Translations under genes and position numbers: made by a program
Notes under the pieces: generated by a model
The model's database searches: none
Seen by the model: the letters and a program-made list of their open reading frames with translations, nothing else
Told to the model about the DNA's origin: nothing
Source of the DNA: Ficedula albicollis
Taxonomy: Eukaryota; Chordata; Aves; Passeriformes; Muscicapidae
Reading direction: 5' to 3'
DNA length: 64,000 nucleotides
Assembly (NCBI RefSeq): GCF_000247815.1
Contig: NC_021673.1
Location: 1,398,880-1,462,879, forward strand
Shown here: piece after piece, positions 13,987 to 28,480 of the stretch
Layout of the letters: each line of letters begins with the position of its first letter
Numbering within the stretch: position 1 is the stretch's first letter

Positions 13987-14440
13987 ATTCCCTGTGTCCT
14001 GTCCCTCCATCCCTTCTCCAAAGTCTCTCTCCATGTTTCCTGCAGCTCCTCCAGGTCCTGGAAGGTCACACTGAGGTCACCCCAGAGCTTCTCCTCTCCA
14101 GCTGAACATTCCCAGCTCTCCCAGCCTTTCCTGCTCCATCCCTGGGATCATCCTGGAGCCTCCTCTGGATTCCCTCCAGCAGCTCCAGCTCCTCCCTGTG
14201 CTGGATCCAGGCTGGGGCAGGATGGATTGACACCATCATGGAGCTTCCATCAAATCCCAAAAATCCACCCCCTGCTGAAACTCCATCAGTCTGGAGACTG
14301 CAGAACAACTTTGTTAAACCTGAGGAGAGCAAAACAAATCCTGGAAGGGTTTGGGTTGGAAGGGATTTAAAGCTCATCCCATTCCACCCCTTCCATGGGC
14401 AGGGACACCTCCCAGGTTGCTCCAAGCTCTGTCCAACCAA
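13902..14440 (-). mobile_element. CR1 LINE remnant, interrupted
   Basis: Reads AAGTCTCTCTCCATGTTTCC, CAGCTCCTCCAGGTCCTGGA, CTCCAGCTGAACATTCCCAG and TCCTCTGGATTCCCTCCAGC, which is the antisense of an internal CR1 3' region. A second minus-strand CR1 piece (GGGTTGGAAGGGATTTAAAG) lies at 14338-14440. Confidence 0.85.
13935..13986. repeat. Poly-C run, 52 bp
   Basis: A second C-run 33 bp after the 718-bp run, inside the same CR1 remnant. Confidence 0.95.
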
Positions 14441-14824
14441 TCCCCAGCACCAGAGTGGAAGCAGATTTGTCCTTTCCTTGCATTATCAACAAAATTAACA
14501 AAATTAACAAAATAAAAAAAAATTGATCTGCTGATCCTTGCAGTGCTTTGCATTCCAGTGCCCAGGAATTGCAGCCCTGGGATCGATTATCAGGGATTGG
14601 CATGCCTGGAATCTCTTTCCTACTGAGGAATAATCAGGGAAAGAAAGTATTTTCATTTTTATTTGAATTATTTGAGCCCCTAAAGCTCTGAGGGGAAGGA
14701 GCAGCTCTGAGGCTGCTAATGAGGGAATCTTTATGGAGCTTCCCGCTGGGAGAATGGGAAAATCTGGGATTTATTTCTTCGTGCAGTTTGTGCTTGGCAG
14801 CCAGAGGTGAAATTAAGACAGCAA

Positions 14825-14878
<54 letters not shown>

Positions 14879-15104
14879 GGCACAGTCAGCAAATTGGAGG
14901 TTGTGGAGCAGAGAGGGACATGAATTGAATGGGAGAAGGAGGGAAAATGAGGAGGAAAAGCTGTTCTGGAAAAGGGGATCCACAGTTCTTCCCAAATACT
15001 TTCAGCAAATCCAGGTTTCATTTTCCAGGCTGGAGATTCGAGCCCCAGGACCCAAAAACAGGGAGAGTCACAATACCCAAAATATCCTCAGGAAAAAATC
15101 TAGG
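14441..15104. other. Unique sequence with A48 run
   Basis: A pure A-run occupies 14828-14875, possibly the tail of a retroposed sequence or a slippage product; no clear element body precedes it. No gene. Confidence 0.5.
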
Positions 15105-15175
15105 AGATGGAGAGGTTGGAATTCTGTGATCCTAAAGGTGCCTTCCAACCCAACCCATCCCATGGTTCTGGGGAG
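15105..15175 (+). mobile_element. CR1 LINE 3' tip
   Basis: Reads GGAATTCTGTGATCCTAAAG, GTGCCTTCCAACCCAACCC. Confidence 0.65.
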
Positions 15176-15244
15176 AGAAGGAATTTAAATCCAGCTGGAA
15201 CATTTCCATGGGCTGAGGGAAAGCAAAGGATTTCGGAGTTTTAT

Positions 15245-15790
15245 ATTCTGGCATTTTTCAAGGGAGTTCCCCGTTTCTAAAGGCAATTTTTAAAGGGAGT
15301 TTTCAATTTTGAAAAGGGAATTTTCGATTTTGAAAAGGGAATTTTCCATTTTGAAAAGAGAATTTTCAATTTTGAAAGGGGAATTTTCCATTTTGAAAGA
15401 GAATTCTCAATTTTTAAGGGAATTCTCAATTTTTTTAAAAAGGGATTTCTCCATTTTTCAAGGGAATTTTCCATTTTCAAGGGAATTTTCCATTTTGAAA
15501 GAGACATTCGCAATTTTTAAGGGAATTCTCCATTTTTAAAAGAGATTTCTCCATTTTAAAAGGGACTTCTCCATTTTTAAGGGAATTTTCAATTACTAAG
15601 GGAATTCTCCGTTTTTAAAAGAGAATTTTCCATTTTTCAAAGGAATTTTCCAATTTTTAAAAGGAAATTCTCTGTTTTTAAAGGGAAATTTCCATTTTTA
15701 AAGGGAATTCTTAATTTTTAAGGGAAATCTTCATTTTTTAAGGGAATTCTCCACATTTTTAAGGGATGTTTCTCCCTTAAAAATTTTCTC
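15245..15790. repeat. Minisatellite, about 25-30-bp unit
   Basis: Degenerate units of AAGGGAATTTTCCATTTTGA form over 500 bp. The strands are purine/pyrimidine alternating blocks and the ORFs KREFSILKREFSIL are repeat-derived. Confidence 0.9.
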
Positions 15791-17577
15791 CATTTTCCAT
15801 TCTTTGGATTAAACTCGATTTGGGCTCTTCTGAGGCAAAAGAAGCCACTAAAAAGGCTCAAAAATCCCAGGATTTTCCTAGGTCTGAGTCCTCAGGGATG
15901 GGGAATGTGGAACCACCTGGTGATGAGGAACTGGGGAACAACAGAGCATTTTTTTTCTTTGGGAATTTTTTAGCAAATCTTCATTTTAAATGGGGAAAAT
16001 CTGTCCATTCTCCCACTGCAGCTCCAGCATGAATCCCTCTAATTAACGGGATCCTTCTAATTAATGGGAGGAGCTGGAGGGCTTTGGGATTGAATCCATC
16101 CCAGGATTTGGGATGGGGTACACCAGGATGATTCCCTGCTGGACACAAAGAATTATTTTCAACACCTGGAGTTTCCTGAACAACACTGCTGAGGATTTTT
16201 AGCTGAATTTCAAGAATCTTCAGGGAAGATTGTCACAGAGAATTCATCAACTCCAAGATATTTGGGCCAAAAAGGAGGTTTTTTTGACCATTCCCTCAGA
16301 TTATTAAATCCCACAAGACTTCAAATTCCCCGAGTCCCTCATGAGGAGGCACAGATTGGATTCACAACCCGCCAAAATCCAGAGCTCTTCACTCCCACCC
16401 ATCCTGATGCTCTCATGGGAGCAAAATCTGGGAGTCAGGAGCGAAGATTTTGACTGGGGTTTTTTTTGGAACTCAGCATTTTGTGGTTGTAAAACGAAAC
16501 ATTTTCTCCTAAACCACTCTTGAGGAGAAAAAGGTGCATTTTGAGAGCCAGACTTCTCGAGTGGTTTGCTGGTTTCGTTTTGGGTGGTTTTGTTCAAAGC
16601 CAGGGGTGATTTTGGATTTCAGTTCCCAAAACCCCTTGGTTATGAACTGAAAATAGAAACCCTTGGCCACTCAGAGCCAGATTTTTTTTTAAACCTATTT
16701 TCTTTTTTTCCCCCATATTTTAAATCCCTTTTTAAATGAGAGCCAGAAACTCATTTCAGGGGGGACAGCAGGGAGAACATCTTGATCCATTCCAGTTTTT
16801 CTATCTTTAATTATTTAATAAAGACGAGATGTTTTTGTCTCTTCCAAAGCTTCCAACACTCCTAAAAATGGTGTTTAATTAGTGCAGAAGGTTTTAATGA
16901 GGGTGGAGCACTTGTTCATCTGGAGATGGAGATAGGGGGAGGACTGGGGATTTTTTCACACTGACAGAGAGGAGAAAGGAACTTCCATCATTTTTCGTTC
17001 TTTATTTTAAGCATCCCCATCTGCCTTGTAAATCCCCCCCTCTCGGCTGCTGGGGAGTGGAGCCTTCTTCCCTAATATCCTGATTTTTTTTTTAGGAGAA
17101 ATCCAGCTAAAAATGTAACTTGATTCCAAATCCAGATGTTTATTGAGTCTAAATCCACTCCCGGCCCTCCAAAGGAATTGTCTGGTGGTTTCAGACCTTT
17201 TGCTCTAATGAAATTTGGGAATCATTCCTGCTGAGAGCCTGGATTAACTTTAGGATTAGGATCACAGGGACGGCCTGGATGTGGGGTGACATCAGCAGTG
17301 ACTCTGCCCTCACGGGTGGAAATAAAGGCACCAGGAGCACATTCCCTGCAAACGGCTTCCAGCAGGAATCGGATCCGTCCCCAAATTCACAGACGTCTTC
17401 TCTGCTGGCCTGGGATCACAAAACGAAGATTTTTTTTTTTATTCCCAACTCCCTGGCTCCGACTCCAGCCCCGTGCTCAAAGTCACTGCCCTTGAAGTTC
17501 GGCTGGCAGAGGACGCGACGAAATGACGGATGAGGGAGAACTTCCAGCAGATCACCCCGTCCCTGCCGGTTTGGGAA
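15791..17577. other. Unique sequence, no gene recognised
   Basis: Small frames without homology, several T-runs (about 15950, 16681, 17084, 17430). Nothing supportable. Confidence 0.4.
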
Positions 17578-17725
17578 GCAGCAGGGACATTCCCACCATC
17601 CCAGGCTGCTCCAAACCCCAGCCTTGGACACCCCCAGGGATGGAGCAGCCACAATTTTTCCAGGAAATCCAACCCAGCCCCTCCCTGCTCTCCCAGAGAA
17701 TGATTCCTCCCCCATATCCCACCTA
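17578..17725 (-). mobile_element. CR1 LINE 3' fragment
   Basis: Reads CATCCCAGGCTGCTCCAAAC, CCCAGGGATGGAGCAGCCAC and CCATATCCCACC, antisense CR1. Confidence 0.75.
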
Positions 17726-18324
17726 ACCCCACTCTCCTTCGGGTTGAAGCCATTCCCACTTTCCTTGTCTCTCCAAGATTTTACAAACAGCTCCTCTCTG
17801 GAATTTTTGCAGGCGCCCCTTCAGGATTACTCCAGGGATTTTGCAGTTTTTACACAGCGCAGGAAATAATTCATCTCGACTTGACAAAATCAGAGGGTGC
17901 CCAATTAAATTCAGTCCCTGCAGGAAAGGGAACAGTGTGGATATGGAACAGGAAACGGTTTTCCCTAAAAAACAAAGAAATTTGGATATTTGAACAGAGT
18001 TAGAAACTGTTCCTGATGTCCCTTTTCCTCACAAACCGTGGTTTCTTCCATCTCTTTGCTCACCTCTCCCATTCTCTCCATGCACAGAAATTCACTTGGA
18101 TTTAATTCCATCACCTTTTGATAAGCAGGATTTAGTCCCTCGGGAAGAGTTTGAGAAGGGGGTTATGGATTACTTTGTCTGAGGCAGGTGCAGAGCCACT
18201 GCTCAGTGATGGGATGGAATTCCTGGATTTCCACCCAGTTCCCTGGCTGGGCTCCTCAGACTCCTTGAACTGGGTTTATTTTTCAGATCTAGGAAGAATA
18301 CCCTGAAATCTCTGGGAGCTGAGC
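17726..18324. other. Unique sequence, no gene recognised
   Basis: Nothing beyond short unrecognised frames. Confidence 0.4.
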
Positions 18325-18575
18325 AGAGTCAGCCTCTTTCTCCTCCCGGGGAAAAGGAAAGAGGCAATTTGTGCCAGGAGAGGTTTGGATTGGATGTAAG
18401 GAAAAATCCCTTCTCTAAAAAGGTTGTCCAGTGCTGGGTTCCATTCCTGAGGGATCCCTGTGGATGTGGCACTTGGGGACACGGTCAGTGGTGGCCTGGG
18501 CAGTGCTGGATTAATTCTTGGACTTGATGATCCCAAAGGTCTTTCCCAACCTCAACAATTCCACGATTCTGTGGT
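18325..18575 (+). mobile_element. CR1 LINE 3' end, best preserved copy
   Basis: Follows the CR1 3' region: GAGTCAGCCTCTTTCTCC, GTGCCAGGAGAGGTTTGGAT, GGATGTAAGGAAAAATCCC, GTGGATGTGGCACTTGGGGA, TTGGACTTGATGATCCCAAA, TCTTTCCCAACCTCAACAAT, and closes with the hallmark GATTCTGTGG. This is the clearest marker of avian DNA in the window. Confidence 0.93.
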
Positions 18576-18950
18576 AATTTAAGCCTCAGTCTTCTGTTCT
18601 TTGCAACAAGAAGAAGGGCTGAGCTGCTGTTTTGAGTTGATTTTGATTAACTTTACGAGAGGTTCAACTGATTAAACTCAGATCCACATGGGCCCCATCC
18701 TTTTTTTATGATGGAATGACTGGATTAAAACGATTCCAGCAGATAGAAAATCTCTGATCTGCACCAAGCAGCGCCCCACAAACTTGTCCTTGCCACAGAA
18801 ATTCCAATCAGCCTCCCTGTGAGCAGCTGCACAGCCCAGAAATGCTGCAAAGAAAGAGCTGAGGAGATAACATCCTCATTCGGGAGCTGGCAGAGAACTG
18901 AACACAGGCATGAATGAAATTCCTGGATTTTACTCAACTTGGGAAGTGCC

Positions 18951-18981
<31 letters not shown>

Positions 18982-19134
18982 GAGGGTGGAGGATTTGTGG
19001 GAAGTGGCCAGAAGAGGTAAAGGAGCAGGGATAGGAGGAATTCAAGGGATAATTGGGAATTGCCTGTGCCAAAGAGGATGGGATGGAGATTGAAGGAAAC
19101 AAAAAAAAAAAAAACGAAAACGGGGGAGGCTCCT
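18576..19134. other. Unique sequence with A-runs
   Basis: A-runs at about 18951-18976 and 19101-19114. No gene. Confidence 0.4.
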
Positions 19135-19285
19135 CGATGGAATTCCCAGAGCAGCTGGGATCCCTGGCAGTGCCCAAGGACAGCCTGGGACAGTGGGAGG
19201 TGTCCCTGCCATGGCAGGGGTGGCAATGGGATGATCCTTCAGGTCCCTCCCAGCCCAAATTCTGGAATTCCAGGGTTGTCCAGCG
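19135..19285 (+). mobile_element. CR1 LINE 3' fragment
   Basis: Reads AATTCCCAGAGCAGCTGGGA, ACAGCCTGGGACAGTGGGAG and ATGGGATGATCCTTCAGGTC. Confidence 0.8.
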
Positions 19286-19399
19286 CTTCTTTTACAGAGG
19301 GAGCACAAAACGAGTTCCAGCGGAGTCCAAGACTGCTGGGACATGGAATATTCCCAAGAAACTCTGAGGAAAACCACTTGGATTTTGGATTTTCCTCAG

Positions 19400-19641
19400 A
19401 ATGGATCTTCAGCTCCTGCTGGATTCATCCCATTGCTGGACTTGCTTAAATTCTTCCCTTTCCTGGCGCTGCAGACCTGGAATATCAGGGCAAGGAAAAG
19501 CAGAGGGATGCCAAGGAAACAGCTCTGGCTCCTGGCAAAGTGGGAAGAGTGAAAGGATCATCCCAGACCACAAAGTTTAACTTCCCAACTTCCTGGGATG
19601 AGCCTGGAGCTGGGAAATTCAAGGGAAGGTTCATTCTCCTG
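19400..19641. repeat. Segment duplicated at 22828-23069
   Basis: These 242 bp (AATGGATCTTCAGCTCCTGC to GGTTCATTCTCCTG) recur without a difference 3428 bp downstream. Similarity continues weakly after a small deletion (19666-19690 with 23079-23099). Confidence 0.95.
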
Positions 19642-19690
19642 CACCCTGGAGATTTTAAAGCTCCTGGGGGACATTTTGCTCTTCCCAATC

Positions 19691-20927
19691 TGATGGAAAT
19701 GGAAAAATGTGGCTGTTCCTGGTGGCTGGGAAGCTGCAGGAACGCCCTGGGCTCATTCCAAGCTTGGTAAAATTGTTCATTGGGATTTTTATTGTGGCTT
19801 TTGCTGCCTTTTGGCTCAGCTCCTGAATTGTATCCTGAACGAAATGTTGGAAGCCACCTCCACCAAATCCCATCCTGCCAGGAGCTCGGGAGCCTGGAGG
19901 TTGAATTTCACTTGGAAAAGCAGGAAAGGGAAGGCAGAACTGCACAAATCTCTGCCAGGAACGGTTCCTTTGGGACAAAAGGATGTGGAGCTCAAGGTGT
20001 TGTGCCAGCTCTGCTTGGTGAGGAGAAAATCTGGGATTTACTGGAGCTGAAGGCCCAGGTGCCTCAGGTATCCTTGAAATCCTGTGGGAATTCCCAAATC
20101 CAACTTCTTGGCCCCGTCCCACTGGCAGGAAATGATTATTTTTGGAATAATGGGGACATATATAATATATATAACCACATCTCACCTTCCAGGGTATCCT
20201 TGGAAGGAGTTCTCTGCCTCCCTGGAATTCCAGCTGTCAGGAGGGGGCTCCAAGGGGATGGGGTCTGTGTTCCTGTAATCCACCACAAAGTGGGGAAAAG
20301 GGAATAAAGGCAGGGAATGAAACCGAGCTTGGTGAGGCAAGGCTTGGAAGGCCTGGGTCTCTCTGACCATTCCTTTGACTTCCAGAGCAGATTCCCACTG
20401 GATTTGTTTCATTCCATCCTCAACTGGACAAGTTATCCATCATAAAAAATGAGGAAAAGCCCTCAAAAATCACGGATCCAACCTTTGTGCTCTGGGATCA
20501 TTTCCACCCCTCAATTCCTTCTCAAACTCAGCTCCAAGGGCCTGTAGGAGCCCTCTGGTGTCCCCATCCCCATCCAGGCTCCTCTCTGCCTGTTCTCTTC
20601 CTCAGCAGTATCCACAAAACTTGGGATGAGCTCCAGCCCATTTTTATCCCTTTTATCCCTCTCTGGCCAAATCCCTGTTCCAAGGAAAAGCTGGACCAGC
20701 AGCTCTGCTAAGTCTCTTCCAGCTCTGACTGGATTTAGGGGCTGTGGGGAGCTGCCTCACAATTATTCCCTTCACCAATCCCAAAGTCTTTCCAGGTGGG
20801 AATGTTGTTTCACCCCAATATGTTCTGTTTCCCCAACCTCTCCTATCAGCATTTATTCCAAGCTTGGAAATCTCAGGAAAATCAGTGTTGGACATTTCTA
20901 AGAACCTGAATCCTCCACAGCACCCTC
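19691..20927. other. Unique sequence, no gene recognised
   Basis: A 175-residue frame (19780-20307, plus) and its antisense have no recognisable domain and no splice logic. No gene supported. Confidence 0.4.
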
Positions 20928-21532
20928 NNNNNNNNNNNNNNNNNNNNNNNNNNNNNNNNNNNNNNNNNNNNNNNNNNNNNNNNNNNNNNNNNNNNNNNNN
21001 NNNNNNNNNNNNNNNNNNNNNNNNNNNNNNNNNNNNNNNNNNNNNNNNNNNNNNNNNNNNNNNNNNNNNNNNNNNNNNNNNNNNNNNNNNNNNNNNNNNN
21101 NNNNNNNNNNNNNNNNNNNNNNNNNNNNNNNNNNNNNNNNNNNNNNNNNNNNNNNNNNNNNNNNNNNNNNNNNNNNNNNNNNNNNNNNNNNNNNNNNNNN
21201 NNNNNNNNNNNNNNNNNNNNNNNNNNNNNNNNNNNNNNNNNNNNNNNNNNNNNNNNNNNNNNNNNNNNNNNNNNNNNNNNNNNNNNNNNNNNNNNNNNNN
21301 NNNNNNNNNNNNNNNNNNNNNNNNNNNNNNNNNNNNNNNNNNNNNNNNNNNNNNNNNNNNNNNNNNNNNNNNNNNNNNNNNNNNNNNNNNNNNNNNNNNN
21401 NNNNNNNNNNNNNNNNNNNNNNNNNNNNNNNNNNNNNNNNNNNNNNNNNNNNNNNNNNNNNNNNNNNNNNNNNNNNNNNNNNNNNNNNNNNNNNNNNNNN
21501 NNNNNNNNNNNNNNNNNNNNNNNNNNNNNNNN
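20928..21532. other. Assembly gap (605 N)
   Basis: Run of N. A frame read through it is meaningless. Confidence 1.
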
Positions 21533-22324
21533 ATAATATATTTATTATAAATAATATATTATTATAAACAATATATTTAATATATTGAAAATTATATCAT
21601 ACAATTTAAAATAATTCCCTTATTTTCACTTTCTTTGAGCCCACGGATTTTAGCATTGATCCGAGAGTTTCCATGAGGAAATAAAGAAGAGATAATTAAA
21701 TAAAAATGACAATAATTCATTAATTAATCCCTAATTGATTAATGACTGGATGAGCTAAACGCAGCCCCTCCATCTCCTGGGGAATCCACCTCACATCCCA
21801 AAGGCTCCAGCTCCAAATTTTCCCAGTTTGGAAAATTCCAGACTTGGCATTTTTGTCTCCCCACCTGGATAATTGAATTCCTCCTTTCCCAAAGCCCAGA
21901 TCCCCTCCCAGGAGCGCTCCCACAGAATAAAAAGAAATTTGAAATCCCAATAAACGCCCCTGGCAGCTTTTGTTTGCTTTTCTGGTTAACCAGCTTTACT
22001 CCTCCACCTCCTCCGTGTTTTTCCAGGAAGAATATTCCGTGCAGACCCCACAATTAAATTCCAGACAGGGATCTGGGTTCTTATGAAAGACAAACCAAAA
22101 AAAAAAAAACAAAAAACAAAACAAACCAACCAAAACCCAAAGTGCTCAAAATATATCTGACCACCCAAAAATGAGGTGAGGATCCTTCCAGGCAAAGGGA
22201 AAAAAAAATACCCAAAAATAAAAAGCTGAACTCAGCTGCTGTGGGAGGCTCTTTTTTTGGAAAGGCAAAACCAAACCCTGAGTTCAGCCCCGATGATGAA
22301 TGTAAAAAAAAGGAAAAATTTGTG
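21533..22324. other. AT-rich start, then unique sequence
   Basis: 21533-21620 is almost pure A/T (ATAATATATTTATTATAAAT). 21650-21730 resembles the 190-bp repeats at 23.65-24.1 kb (GAGTTTCCATGAGGAAATAA). No gene. Confidence 0.6.
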
Positions 22325-22775
22325 GTTTGATAGAGCTGGTGATCCCAGAATTCCCTAAAATCCCAAATATTCTCCCAGTTAGAGCTGGTGATCCCAGAAT
22401 TGCCTGAAATCCCAAATATTCTCCCAGTTAGAGCTGCTGATCCCAGAACTACCTGAAATCCCAAATCTCCTCTCCCAGTTTGAAATGTTGATCCTGGAAT
22501 TCCCTAAAATCCCAAATCTCTTCTCAGTTAGAGCTGTTGATCTCAGAATTGCCTGACATCCCAAATATTCTCCCAGTTAGAGCTGGTGATCCCAGAATTG
22601 CCTGAAATCCCAAATATTCTCCCAGTTAGAGCTGCTGATCCCAGAACTACCTGAAATCCCAAATCTCCTCTCCCAGTTTGAAATGTTGATCCTGGAATTC
22701 CCTAAAATCCCAAATCTCCTCTCAGTTGGAGCAGCTGATGCTGGAATTTCCTGAAATCCCAAATATCCTCCAGTG
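22325..22775. repeat. Minisatellite, about 58-bp unit, about 8 copies
   Basis: Units read GAGCTGCTGATCCCAGAACT, CCTGAAATCCCAAATCTCCT, CCCAGTTAG. Two longer stretches repeat as higher-order blocks. Confidence 0.9.
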
Positions 22776-22826
22776 GGTCCAACACTGGGAAAACAGAGAG
22801 GAGTAGCAATCCCAAGGGATAATTCA

Positions 22827-23099
22827 NAATGGATCTTCAGCTCCTGCTGGATTCATCCCATTGCTGGACTTGCTTAAATTCTTCCCTTTCCTGGCGCTGC
22901 AGACCTGGAATATCAGGGCAAGGAAAAGCAGAGGGATGCCAAGGAAACAGCTCTGGCTCCTGGCAAAGTGGGAAGAGTGAAAGGATCATCCCAGACCACA
23001 AAGTTTAACTTCCCAACTTCCTGGGATGAGCCTGGAGCTGGGAAATTCAAGGGAAGGTTCATTCTCCTGAGCCCTGGAGGACACTTTGCTCTTCCCAAT
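22827..23099. repeat. Second copy of the 19.4-kb segment, starting at a single N
   Basis: The copy begins immediately after one isolated N (22827), which suggests a join made during assembly. It ends in a plus-strand CR1 piece. Confidence 0.9.
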
Positions 23100-23200
23100 T
23101 CCCAGAGCAGCTGTGGCTGCCCCTGGAAGAGCCCAAGGCTGGGCACTTGGGTGGGGATGGAGTCCGAGGTCCCTTCCAGACCATCCCATCATATCCACGC
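23095..23200 (+). mobile_element. CR1 LINE 3' fragment
   Basis: Reads CCCAGAGCAGCTGTGGCTGC, then GAGGTCCCTTCCAGACC. Confidence 0.7.
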
Positions 23201-23329
23201 AGAGTGAGCCCAAATCCCTGCCCTTGGTGCCAGCTCCCCACGGGGAGAAATCGGGAACCTGCAGCTCCATAAAACACAGATCTGCCTCCTCTAAATCCCC
23301 TGAAGGCACAAAAATTCCCTTTCCACAAT

Positions 23330-23640
23330 CAATGACCTCTTATCAATTCACAATTACCTCTGATCAATTCCCGATCAGCTCTTATCAATTCCAAACCGCC
23401 TCTTATCAATTCAGAATCATCTCTTATCAACTAACAATCGACTCCTACCAACTCAAAATCATCTCTCATGGATTCACATCAATCACTTTTCATCAACCTC
23501 ACAACCAGTTCTTACGAATTCCAAATCGCCTCTTATAAATTCACAATCACCTCTTATCAATTCAGAATCATCTCTTATAAATTCACAATCAATCACTTCT
23601 TACCAACCTCACAATTACCTCTTATCAATCTCAAAATCAG
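23330..23640. repeat. Minisatellite, about 25-28-bp unit
   Basis: Units of TCTTATCAATTCACAATCAC with many variants, about 11 copies. Confidence 0.9.
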
Positions 23641-23649
23641 CTGAATCTC

Positions 23650-26501
<2,852 letters not shown>

Positions 26502-26574
26502 TTCAGCGTCCCCCTGGAATCCAAGGAATTCTCTCATCACAACATTCCCAGGTGGAATATTCCTAAATATTTAG

Positions 26575-26680
26575 GCCAGCTTAGATGGAGCTTTGAGCCC
26601 AGTGCAAGCTGCCCGTGGTAAAGGGCTGGAATTGGATCTTTCCCAAAGTTCTTCCCAACCCAAACCATCCCCGGATTTGA
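26575..26680 (+). mobile_element. CR1 LINE 3' tip
   Basis: Reads AAAGGGCTGGAATTGGATC, AAAGTTCTTCCCAACCCAAA, CCATCCCCGG. Confidence 0.7.
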
Positions 26681-26879
26681 TGGCAAAGATGCCAAAAAAT
26701 CCCTCGGAGGACAAAGACACAAAAGGCACCTCCAGGCCTCGGTTTTCAGCGGGAGGATTTAATCCCATCGTGTTTTCCTGCTCTGGCACGAGTGGGAAGA
26801 GCCCATTCCATCCCCTAATCCCAGAAGTATTTTGTGGAGGCGCTGGCTCGTGCCTGTAGGAGCTGGCACACGATCCAGG

Positions 26880-27244
26880 ATTAATGACAGGGATTAATCC
26901 AGCGGGAGTCCCAGCCCGGCACGGCCCCGTGGCCACGGCGGCAGCGCGGCCTGCAACTCCAGCGGGTCAGGCGCTGGGAAAACACAGAGGAGCACCAGGC
27001 CACGGGATCGGGAATTCCGTGTTTGGTGGGGGCTGGAGAGCGACTCCAGGAGGTGCCAGCAGAGCCCGGAGAGCCGGGGATGGGCAACGGCGGAGAAATT
27101 CCTGCCCGGCCCTGCCCAGCCCCGCAGCCGTTCCACTCCCTCCCCGTGTCCCGCTGCTCCCACAGCAGGGACAGCCTGAGCTCCATCCTCACCCCGGACA
27201 ATCGGACCCCTGCACGCTCCCCAGCCGGGCACAGCGGAATTCCG
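26880..27244. other. CpG-richer pocket, no gene recognised
   Basis: Locally rich in G, C and CpG (for example GCCCGGCACGGCCCCGTGG, CGGCGGCAGCGCGGCC). Frames of about 130 residues are open on both strands, which is expected of GC-rich DNA, and none shows a domain. Could be a regulatory island or an unrecognised exon. Confidence 0.4.
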
Positions 27245-27315
27245 AAATCCTGGAATGGTTTGGGTGGCAAGGAACCTAAAGGATCGTCTCATCCCATGGG
27301 CAGCGAGACCTCCGG
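27245..27315 (-). mobile_element. CR1 LINE 3' tip
   Basis: Reads CCTGGAATGGTTTGGGTGGC, AAGGAACCTAAAGGATCG, CCCATGGGCAGCGAGACC. Confidence 0.75.
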
Positions 27316-27317
27316 CA

Positions 27318-28480
<1,163 letters not shown>

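Noticed and set aside
14828..14875. A48 run as the tail of a processed pseudogene
   Set aside because: No gene-like body and no target-site duplication could be seen upstream.
20744..21550. 268-residue frame across 20.7-21.5 kb
   Set aside because: Mostly translated N gap.
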